Made by a program: the position numbers and the translations under genes. Positions 56,801 through 64,000 of a stretch of DNA of 64,000 bases are shown here, piece by piece (position 1 is the first letter of the stretch; each line of letters begins with the position of its first letter). The DNA comes from Melitaea cinxia (Eukaryota; Arthropoda; Insecta; Lepidoptera; Nymphalidae): contig NC_059409.1 in NCBI RefSeq assembly GCF_905220565.1, positions 11,402,549 to 11,466,548 on the forward strand. The letters are read 5' to 3'. Below the pieces are notes generated by a model. That model was not told where the DNA came from, made no database searches, and saw nothing but the letters and a program-made list of their open reading frames with translations.

Positions 56801-59800
56801 ACAAACCATTTGACAACCAAACCATAAATTTTGTAAGCATGTGTAATTTGGTCCAACTTGGGAGATAGGGTAGTTTTTGTCTCAATTGGACCTGGTAGGT
56901 GGCACTGCTATCGGTATGTAAGCTATCAAATTTGGTAGTTGTAATCCGGGTAGGACAACGTCTGCTGGGTCCGCTAGTATTTGTATAAAAGTTTAATTGA
57001 GTCTATTTAAGAAATAACATAACTTTAAAAAATAACATTACGATTAATTTAATAAGATAAGGATGAGCAGAATAAACATCAATATTTTAACTTCAGGTAG
57101 GTGTTAACGACGAAGGTGTAATTCAACACGCGGACATAGTCTTCTACTCTGACAACGGCATAACACACAACGAATCAGGTGTTGCAGGGATCGCTGCAGT
57201 TATGGGAAATTTGTACGACATTTCTAAATGGAACATCAGAGGGTACGATGTACTTACTGATAAAGCTAGTAACACCTGGTGTAGAGCTCCTTGTAAGTTT
57301 TACTTTTAATATTAATTTTTGTTTGATAAAAGACGTTTTTGATATCGATAAATTCTGAAAATACTCCATTTTGACGTGACAACGTCTAATAAATCGATAA
57401 ACGCCGGCGGCGTGCACAAAAAAGGATGACTCATTGCGTTGCTCTCTTATTTTCCATATGCGATAGCACTCGATTGGCCTTTACATCCGAGAAGATGTTT
57501 TGTTATGACGTTGTCATGTTAAACTATCATCCGTAAATTTTGTAAACATTTCTCCACTAACTTTGCTGCTACATTATGCTTTATTATCCAGAAGTATCAA
57601 AAACTATCGTATATACATACATATATATTCCCTTACATTTTTAACAGAGGAAGAATAACCTTAGATGTCAAAGCAGCCCGGGGACGTCTCTTAAATAAAA
57701 TTTATATTTGAGTATCTAAAAAAATTCTTAATAAAACATTATATGGCCTTTGTTTATACATTTTATCTTTAAAATATTTTCCACCAATTTATAAAAAACT
57801 TGCTGATTGAAAGCTAATTTGACGCAGTGATCACAACAACTTATATTCACTTTATTCTCAGCATCGACGGAAGCGACAGCATTCGTAGAACATATAATGG
57901 AACGAATATCATACATAACAAAAAAAGACCCAATCGATGTACGAAAAGTCAATATTGCGTCCAAACACGACGTTTTGAAAGATATGATAGAGACATTTAA
58001 AAATGAGTCGAATTACGACGAGCGCAGGGCTGAGATCGAGAAATACAACAAGGAAAACGCTTGGAAGAAGAAAGGCTTAAAACTAACAATAATGAGCTTC
58101 CCTGTAGCCTATCATGGAAGTTTCAACGTTACGATTTCCGTTTACCACGTTGATGGAACAATCCTGATATCGCACGGCGGAATTGAAATGGGTCAAGGCA
58201 TTAATACAAAGGCTGCCCAAGTTTGTGCATACACTTTGAAAGTACCTTTGGATATGGTGAAAATTAAGGGTTCTGACAATTTCATCGCTCCTAACAATTT
58301 TGCCAGCGCTGGAAGTGTTGCAAGTGAAAGTGTAGCGTTTGCGACAATTAAAGCGTGTAAAGAACTGTTGAAACGATTGGAGCCGCTGAAGGAAGAGTTG
58401 AACGAACCGACTTGGGCGGAAGTTGTTAAGAGTGCGTACAATAAAGGTTTGTATTTTTTTTAATACATTTTTTTTAAGTTTTATTACATCAAATTCTATT
58501 ATTTAGTTATATATTTTTATACGAAATTAAAATAATAATCTGTTTTATAACAATATATGCTTGAATGCTCTAATCTTAGAATCTAATATGTATATACATA
58601 CATATATTATATACATCGTCTTTGTATAAAATTACATAACCCCATACATTTGTTTCTTTCCAGGAATAAATCTACAAGCGACTGCAATGATGTCAACATC
58701 AGATAACTTACCCTCATACGATGTTTACGGAGTGTGTACCGCGGAAGTTCTCTTAGATGTACTCACTGGAACTCACATAGTGAGCAGAGTTGATCTCGTA
58801 GAGGATACAGGTCGAAGTCTTAATCCGAATGTGGATGTGGGACAAGTAAGTGCTATTAAATAAGTAATTTGGTCTATTTCTCTAATTCCTTTGGGCAAAA
58901 AAGTTTTGTCGACGAGTTATTTTATAGTAAGTAGTTATTTATAGCTGCGTATATCATTTTAAATATCAACTCGACAAAAAGTACTAACATTACATTACAC
59001 AGTGAAAGACCAAATCTCATTTGACTAGCCCGTTCGCGTTGGTGCAGTTTGTAGTGATCCCGCTTTCTTCTCCGGGGGTTGTGGATTCGATTCCCACTCC
59101 GAGTCTAGGTGTAATATATATATATTTATTTATATATAAATAAATGTATTATTTATATGTAAATATATCGAAAAAAAATTGCTATACCAGTCGGCTGTTA
59201 CCTATAAAACGCATTAAGTTGCTTACTTTAGGAACAGATGAACGTGTATATATGTTGTAAATATTTATTACTATTATTTATTATTGTTATCATTTGAATC
59301 AAAATTTTAAAAAATATTCTTAGCGCTTGGCTTTACTTTAGTGCAATATTTTTACGTCCAGTAAAGTAAACAAAATTTAAGAATATTAAAATATACATGA
59401 ACCGGTTATATTACTAAGTAGTAACATTTTGAATATCAATACACATTACATTAAAATACGTACCTACTAGACTAAGTCGTTGTCTAATAAAAAAAAATTT
59501 GGTAGTTATAGTCTGCCAATAGAAGTGAAAAATTAGAACTTTATATTATTTCGACAATGCACAGTATATACACATTGAACTTTTAAATAAATCCATTCAA
59601 TTTCACTTATAAGATAGGCACAGCACTAATGTTGCAAAACACTTCAGCTTTATCAAAGTGCCCAACGCGGCTAAAGGAGTGTTCACTTCGCAATTTTTTG
59701 AATTGATAACCTCCTCCCTCTTTGAACTAGGTTCATTAGGGTACTGGGTATCGATTATCGAGATTTCGAGGTCAGTAATCACTGGAGCGGCAAACTCACA

Positions 59801-60941
59801 ATCAGTCAATCACGCTTGAGAAATGATAATAAATTATTGACTACCGTATAACCGTAATGTGTAATAAGTTATTCAGACAAGTGAAACAAGCAAATTATGA
59901 AACTAACATGCAAACAAAATACTTTGACTAGTTCACCTCGCTATATATTGTGTTATACGGTTTCAGACTTTTTGTTAGTATCTAATGTATTTTTATGAAA
60001 ATAATGATATTTAAATATTTGGTGACGACGTAGGTAACTATTTACCAAATAACGTAGTTATGTTCTCATAGATTCTCTAGATCAGGGCTGTCCAGACAAC
60101 GGCCCGCGGGTCTGTCCGAGTTTATAAGTCTTTAGCATTCTTTTCTTAATATTCATATTAAGTTATTTATAAGTTATTAGGTACTAAGTAATAAAATATA
60201 TATAGTTAAATAATATAAAAATAAGTCTTAGGTATATATAATTTTACTTTGACCTTCTCAGATCGAGGGGTCATTTATTATGGGCCTAGGACTATGGACG
60301 ACAGAGCACTTGATCTACGATCCCTCGGGCCGACTGTTGACGAATCGTACATGGTCGTACAAACCACCCGGCGCCTGTGATATACCAGTGGACTTTCGCA
60401 TCTCGTTCACAAGAAAGTCTGTAAATACTATTGGAGTTTTAAGGTCCAAAAGTGAGTCGCTCTTTTTGTTTAACGATTAACCTAATATACAAATGTTATT
60501 TATCACTTTAATTAATATACTATTTTTTTTCAGCGACTGGCGAACCAGCTTTATTATTGTCAGTAGTTGTTACATTTGCGTTACACGAGGCTATTTTTGA
60601 GGCCAGAAAGGAATATGGTTATAACGATACGGAGTGGGTAAATGTCGGTAAGTTCCGCGATATCAGAGAAATTAATATTTTAAACATATTTGAGAAACTT
60701 ACTACATAAGTACTATACAGACATTTTTTTGTTAATAAATTTTTTTTGCTTAATTATTATGAATGTACTGATTTTACGTAATTGACCATATTGAATTGGC
60801 ATTTCTTGCCTCGTGTAATCATATGATGATGATGATGATACTTATACTTAATTTATTTTTTTCGTTTTAGATACACCGTACTGTGTCGATAACATCATAA
60901 AAGCGATTTCGCCGAATATAAAAAGCTACAAATTGAATTAA
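44830..60941 (+). CDS. AOX: Aldehyde oxidase gene B, complete, 21 exons, 1261 aa
   Basis: Exons: 44830-44875, 45142-45311, 45542-45702, 47282-47429, 48247-48411, 48491-48548, 48831-49051, 49148-49250, 50157-50284, 50391-50678, 51267-51422, 53010-53132, 53844-54119, 54920-55140, 56012-56195, 57097-57292, 57862-58446, 58664-58845, 60262-60451, 60534-60647, 60871-60941. They sum to 3786 bases in one frame, ATG to TAA. The length fits insect aldehyde oxidases (about 1250-1280 residues). Layout is two 2Fe-2S clusters (residues 1-175), FAD domain (about 176-496) and molybdenum-cofactor domain (497-1261), with Ala670 where xanthine dehydrogenases have a substrate-binding Glu and likely catalytic Glu1204. 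The ATG has A at -3 and G at +4. The enzyme should be a cytosolic homodimer turning aldehydes to acids. In moths such enzymes are linked to clearing aldehyde odorants and xenobiotics, but nothing here shows tissue. It is a tandem paralogue of gene A. The exon 12 start and the choice of exon 13 acceptor are the least certain joints. Confidence 0.93.
45797..46412 (+). repeat. Family D repeat, gene B intron 3
   Basis: Well-preserved copy: AACCGACTTCCAAAAAAGGA at the left, GAAGTCGGTT, T-run and a TTTGCGAGCAAAC hairpin at the right. The inverted termini and the 3' hairpin suggest a Helitron-like or MITE-type non-autonomous element. Confidence 0.7.
46413..47281. other. Gene B intron 3, right part, no feature seen
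   Basis: AT-rich, ends with the exon 4 acceptor (TACCAG). No repeat recognised with confidence. Confidence 0.6.
47868..48130 (+). repeat. Helitron-like repeat (lep1 type), gene B intron 4
   Basis: Starts ACTAGCTGTGCCCGCGACTT and includes AAAATCGGTCCAGCCGTT and GACAAACGGACAGACAGAG. Relatives at 22613 and 38570. Confidence 0.6.
48247..50678 (+). other. Gene B exons 5-10: FAD-binding domain
   Basis: Residues 176-496. The FAD pyrophosphate-binding stretch is LVAGNTGKGVYP (residues 242 to about 253, split by intron 6). A second FAD contact motif, IGTIGGNLAMKN, begins exon 8 at residue 324. In xanthine dehydrogenases this domain also carries the NAD-binding segment; nothing recognisable of that kind is seen, which fits an oxygen-using aldehyde oxidase, though this was judged without an alignment. 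Introns here are short (79-300 bp) except introns 8 and 10. The equivalent exons of gene A lie outside the window. Confidence 0.85.
49540..49910 (+). repeat. Degenerate tandem repeat, gene B intron 8
   Basis: The phrase AATATGGGTATCAAA recurs at about 49637, 49757 and (as AATATAGATATCAAA) 49860, with related sequence between, a period of about 105-120 bp. Confidence 0.5.
50885..51208 (-). repeat. Family C repeat, gene B intron 10
   Basis: Matches 52452-52792 with more changes, including a shortened ACTACGCTGAGCTAATG region. Confidence 0.72.
51790..52300 (+). pseudogene. LINE C-terminal remnant, gene B intron 11
   Basis: An 86-codon frame has LSDRRSMADALTLRHI, INAPQLLAEL, FRAPAPALTR and SRHLFKTKVREL, the C-terminal tail of non-LTR polymerases. 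It ends in a TAAATAAATAAATA tail near 52300. Confidence 0.6.
52452..52792 (-). repeat. Family C repeat, gene B intron 11
   Basis: Full copy. On the minus strand it ends with codons for REVWRELLEAYVQQWTAIG, showing that the tail comes from the RTE ORF2 end. Confidence 0.8.
52794..52887 (+). repeat. 47-bp tandem duplication, gene B intron 11
   Basis: 52794-52840 and 52841-52887 are identical. The duplication begins right after the family C repeat. Confidence 0.9.
53779..53866 (+). repeat. 44-bp tandem duplication across the exon 13 acceptor of gene B
   Basis: 53779-53822 and 53823-53866 differ at one base. Each holds TTTCAG plus the first bases of exon 13, giving acceptors after 53799 and 53843. 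Only the second keeps the gene in frame. Gene A has a single copy. Confidence 0.92.
54160..54390 (+). repeat. Family E repeat, gene B intron 13
   Basis: GGCATGGCAGGAAATATC to TTGTTTGTCAACCTAGTTG. A family E piece also lies at the corresponding place in gene A (1912). Confidence 0.65.
54680..54917. repeat. Two SINE A 3' parts in opposite orientation before gene B exon 14
   Basis: 54680-54745 is a reversed fragment (CGTCTGTTTCTAGG ... TAGGTAACACC). 54815-54917 is a forward 3' part (AGGCTGTTACCTATAAC ... AGGAACAGACGATCG) whose TTTATTTATTTA tail runs into the exon 14 acceptor at 54918-54919. Confidence 0.7.
55625..55999. mobile_element. TA-flanked MITE before gene B exon 15
   Basis: 375 bp with inverted ends GGGGTCGTCCAT (left) and ATGGACGACCCC (right), similar for another 15 bases inward, and TA on both outer sides (55623-55624 and 56000-56001). 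No coding. It ends 12 bp before the first base of exon 15. Confidence 0.8.
56215..56335 (+). repeat. Dispersed repeat fragment, gene B intron 15
   Basis: CTACATTCCGAATCGGTG and GATTCGAAGGTGCTTTTG match 18267-18362. Confidence 0.55.
56281..56556 (-). other. Unidentified 91-codon frame, gene B intron 15
   Basis: Minus-strand frame with MHVPRDKDLLLKISESIENN near the start and AMEPANKVSRLSAV later. The composition looks protein-like and the DNA is GC-richer than its surroundings, but I do not recognise the family. It overlaps the repeat fragment at 56215-56335 at its C-terminal end. Probably a transposon piece. Confidence 0.3.
59022..59285 (+). repeat. SINE family A, gene B intron 18
   Basis: GACTAGCCCGTTCGCG head, B box GGATTCGATTCCC, CAGTCGGCTGTTACC body and an AT-rich tail. 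Confidence 0.78.
59945..60080 (+). repeat. Intron 18 segment shared with gene A
   Basis: Counterpart of 15610-15790; ends at GATTCTCTAG. Confidence 0.75.
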
Positions 60942-61021
60942 ATATATAATGTATTATTGTTAGAAATTATTTTACAAGAACTATATTGTTATAGCCTTTA
61001 TCAAAATATATTACTTTAGAA

Positions 61022-61027
61022 AATAAA
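61022..61027 (+). promoter_or_regulatory. Likely poly(A) signal of gene B
   Basis: AATAAA lies about 80 bases after the gene B stop codon, in AT-rich sequence with further AATAA-like motifs just after it. The position is ordinary for an insect gene. The 3' end itself was not observed. Confidence 0.55.
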
Positions 61028-61201
61028 GATAAATAAATTTATACAGTTAATTTTATTTTGCTACATGTTATTCCTTGTAAAAGCACTCTTGTTAACAAAA
61101 TTAATCTAGTATAATATCGTTATAGAATATGTATTGTAGTGCATCTAATTTTACAAAACTTATTATTAGAATCACAATTAGGATGATTGTGTTAAAGGTC
61201 T

Positions 61202-61245
61202 CAGGCCTATGTCCAGCAGTGGACTGCGATAGGCTGAAGTAATGA
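61202..61245 (+). repeat. RTE/family C tail
   Basis: GGCCTATGTCCAGCAGTGGAC, then GATAGGCTGAAG and an ATGATGATGATG microsatellite, the usual 3' end of these elements. Confidence 0.7.
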
Positions 61246-61367
61246 TGATGATGAGTGATTATGATATGATGAGTTATTTTTTAATATAGAAATAATTAAA
61301 AGGGCTAATGGCCTGTTTCACTGTTTTCTGATAACGTCTATAACTCAATAACGGTATCGAATAAAAT

Positions 61368-61560
61368 ATTTCGACACGTTGGCGCAGCAGTCACAAGCAC
61401 TGGCTTGTTGCGATGGCGGCCACGGGTTCGATCCCCGCTCATAACAGATATTTATATTGGCCATATAGATGTTTGTCGTGGTCTGGGCGTTTATGCTCGT
61501 GTAGTGTTTCCGGACCCCCGACACAGGAGAAAATCCTACTGTGAATTGTGAAGCGTTTAT
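61368..61560 (+). repeat. SINE family B, partial
   Basis: CACGTTGGCGCAGCAGTCAC head, CGGGTTCGATCCCCGC B box and the ATTGGCCATATAGATG segment; the 3' half differs from 27709-28020. Confidence 0.7.
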
Positions 61561-61925
61561 TGTTGTTATTATATTCATTAGATGATATTTCGTGATGTAT
61601 TTTTATTTTTCATCCCCAAACTGCGCTTTATCTGATCAAATGATTTTGTTCATAACCTGTGAAGCCAAGTTTTTGTTTAACAAACCTTTAAAGCTGTTTT
61701 TATCTCGTACTTCTTAAGCTTTTACCGATAAAACGTATCTTTTTATTTTGTGTTGAAAGTACTATAAATTTATAAGAATGTCATCAAATTATCATAATAT
61801 ATGTATGTAACTATATGGTATATTTTTCTAATTCCGGATCTTAGACTCATTACCAGTAGGACAGGACTTGAACTTCACTTCCAAGCAATGTTCTTAAATT
61901 TCTTTATAATTTCTACCACTTTATG

Positions 61926-62112
61926 TGGGCCAATCCCGGCGGCACTGCAATGCCGGGCCGACCCGTGACGGGAGTGGAGCGAGCCCCTAACTTCCCATCG
62001 TTTTCCAAAAATCAGTTTAATATACTGGTCCCGCAGTGCGGGAACTTTCAGATATTAAGCTGAAAAGAACAGATACTACACTTTGATCTTAGCCAAAAGG
62101 CCGAGAAGCGAT
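61926..62112 (-). ncRNA. U2: U2 spliceosomal snRNA, copy 2
   Basis: Minus-strand 187-nt copy, nearly identical to 15886-16072, with the same 5' end, GTAGTA box, IIa and IIb stems and Sm-like site. Upstream flank (62113 to about 62205) matches that of copy 1 at lower identity. It lies about 1 kb after the gene B stop codon. With two copies the promoter-side flank is conserved beyond the RNA, which supports real snRNA gene units rather than RNA-derived pseudogenes. Confidence 0.88.
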
Positions 62113-62205
62113 ACCGTTGTCAACGCGACTGACGGAGGTCATTAGATGCAAGAGAATCTGGCCAGCGCGATTCAGAAAACAACTCGAGTTGTACAGCGAC
62201 ATCTA

Positions 62206-64000
62206 GGGAGTCATAGCAGAACTAAATATTTCATAAATGAAGTATCTTTTTAGTAAGGAGAAGTACAAAACTCGATATATCTACACAATATTTACGGCCC
62301 TGTTTCATCGGTTGCTAAAAGGCTATCTGATATAAACGGTATCAAGCAGATAAGTTAAAATTTAAAAAAATCACTTAGATAAATAACATCAGAAACAAGT
62401 GAAAAACGCCCTTAGTTTATAAATTCATTAAAATAAATAAATAACATCAAATATTTTTTTTTCCTATGATATTAACATAGGATTTAATTTTCACTTTTTT
62501 ATTCACATTTTGTTTTTATTTTTGTTACTTTTATTAACATAATTATATACGTGTGTAACATATTATTAAATTGTTAATGTTATTTGGGTATGTTATTTTT
62601 ACAAATAAAAATAATAATAAAAGTATGACTATTTCAAATTATTTATTTTTTGTAACATTGACCTTAAAATTAACGTAATAACATTAATTTATCAAGCGAA
62701 GATTTAATACTAATAATTAATTACCACACTTGCCAATATTCTGGCTACATTCATATTTCCAACCATGACATTTCTTACTGATATTTTTTTATTCATCACA
62801 ATAACACGTGTGGTGTACTTGTAACATTAAAACCCGGTTCCTATATATTAAAAAAAAAATCTATTATATATTTTTATAAAAATATTCGTTATCCAGTTTA
62901 ATTTTGAAAATGACATGTTTGAAATTGAACGATTTGTGAATAAACATGGTTTTTTTTATACATATATTGGAACCAGGCATAAAGTACTATACATTTATTC
63001 CATACCGGGCGGTAAAGGTTCGACGGGATTTGGTGCGTATGGAACTTCCTGTAACAAAATTTTTGCTTTTAAAAATCATTTAACAATAATTTTTATGTCA
63101 ATAAATAATATTTTTAATTTAATTAAACAAATGACATACTTGATATCTTACTAAATATTATTTAAATCAGTCTAAATAAATAAAAATGAATAACGAAATG
63201 TATATACGCGCATAAAGTCTGAACGGCTGCACCAGATAGGATATCTTTTTGGGTTTATTCATGAAAAAAAAAATTAATAAAAACAGCGGTACGGAGTTTG
63301 GGGGGTTAGCTGGTTGATGATATAAAATGTTTTTAAACTACGCTAGTGTAGGTGAAACTGAATCAATTGTTTAGTTAATGCTTTATATTATAAGAGCGAC
63401 TCGTCTGAGCTTCGCACGGTTGCAAAAACTATTAGTGTTCCCTTACAATATTATGCATGTACTCGTATTATACATATAAACCTTCCACTGGTAACTTTAT
63501 TTACTAAAGAAAACAGTATCAAAATTCGTAGCGTAGTTTTAAAGATCTAACCATACAGACAACGGGAAGCGATTTTCTTTTATACTATGTAATATCTGTT
63601 TTTTCACGTGATACAAACAATACCTATATTATTTACGTAATAATTATTTTACTATCAAATTATCATCATTCAGTCTGGGTATTAAAAAAATACACAGAAA
63701 AGTTTCATATGCTGTATATTCATTATCAAAATAATTATCGGTATTCGATGAATGTCGACGATGTTGGTAAGAGTATACCATTACCTAAGCTCCTGCTATA
63801 TCAGGAACAATGCAAATGCAATGCCCACCCACTCACAATATCTTACTTGAAATTTGGAGTAGCTCGATTGGGTAAGCACCATAACACCTTAACCTTACAG
63901 AAGACCACAACTAAATAACACAGATCTCAAGTAGTATTGTAATCCTGTGGTGAGCAAAGTAGCCAGAGTTACTGCGGACGGTCGGGCTCAGGGATAGGGT
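62206..64000. other. Right edge, no gene recognised
   Basis: AT-rich intergenic DNA. 63400-63600 is the Helitron-like fragment also seen at 42450, and 63860-64000 is a truncated family E repeat (CACCTTAACCTTACAGAAG). The 79-codon frame at 62915 has no recognisable domain. Confidence 0.5.

Larger units (their letters stand above)
51267..60941 (+). other. Gene B exons 11-21: molybdenum-cofactor domain
   Basis: Residues 497-1261. Motifs in order: CSGEAL (exon 12), FGQPIG with the cofactor-contacting glutamine at 634, SIADAL with Ala670 at the site of bovine Glu802, GGGYGCK from residue 764 followed by SRSA with Arg773 near the bovine Arg880 position, GGIEMGQG in exon 17, DTGRSLNP in exon 18, and TGEPAL with catalytic Glu1204 in exon 20. 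This is the substrate and molybdopterin site. The exon set matches gene A one for one. The bovine numbering is from established knowledge of xanthine oxidase; the placement is an alignment by eye. Confidence 0.85.

Noticed and set aside
44830..60941. Xanthine dehydrogenase instead of aldehyde oxidase
   Set aside because: The pocket Glu is Ala, the motif is TGEPAL rather than VGEPPL, and no NAD-binding segment is recognised. A tree would settle it.
1..64000. CRISPR array or bacterial operon
   Set aside because: No regular direct repeats with unique spacers; genes are spliced and the DNA is clearly animal.

Overview
The window is AT-rich nuclear DNA from an insect, almost certainly a moth or butterfly (Lepidoptera). 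The reasons are two spliced aldehyde oxidase genes of insect type, insect-type U2 snRNA and 5S rRNA sequences, and a dense load of repeats that look like known lepidopteran families: RTE-type LINEs and their short derivatives, tRNA-headed SINEs, Helitron-like fragments and MITEs. There are no bacterial features. Repeat family names were assigned by eye.

Two paralogous molybdo-flavoenzyme genes lie in tandem on the + strand. Gene A enters from the left edge. Its last 11 exons (240-25824, 765 codons) encode the molybdenum-cofactor half; the iron-sulfur and FAD exons lie outside. Gene B (44830-60941) is complete: 21 exons, 3786 coding bases with stop, 1261 residues, with two 2Fe-2S clusters, an FAD domain and a molybdenum-cofactor domain. 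Every reconstructed junction uses GT-AG and keeps frame. The 11 shared exons match in length except exon 18, one codon shorter in gene A, and the last exon, one codon longer. Both products should oxidise aldehydes to acids in the cytosol.

The introns and the 19 kb between the genes hold mobile DNA. A nearly full-length RTE-type LINE (4226-8813) sits inside exon 15 of gene A. It is flanked by a 123-bp target-site duplication that copied the splice acceptor and first 30 bases of that exon, yet one intact exon 15 remains. In this LINE, ORF1 and ORF2 share a frame and are separated by one UAG in the CARYYA context known from readthrough sites in plant viruses. No AUG follows for 555 bases, which suggests ORF2 is made by stop-codon readthrough.

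Other points: exon 12 is nearly identical in the two genes, including adjacent intron, while exon 11 is clearly diverged (a gene-conversion pattern). A 44-bp tandem duplication spans the exon 13 acceptor of gene B. A SINE tail abuts the exon 14 acceptor and a MITE ends 12 bp before exon 15 of gene B. Two U2 snRNA copies with shared upstream flank lie on opposite strands 46 kb apart. A 5S-like sequence carries a short internal duplication. A 1.07-kb hAT-like foldback element lies in gene A intron 18. No other host protein gene is supported between 25.8 and 44.8 kb or after 61.0 kb.
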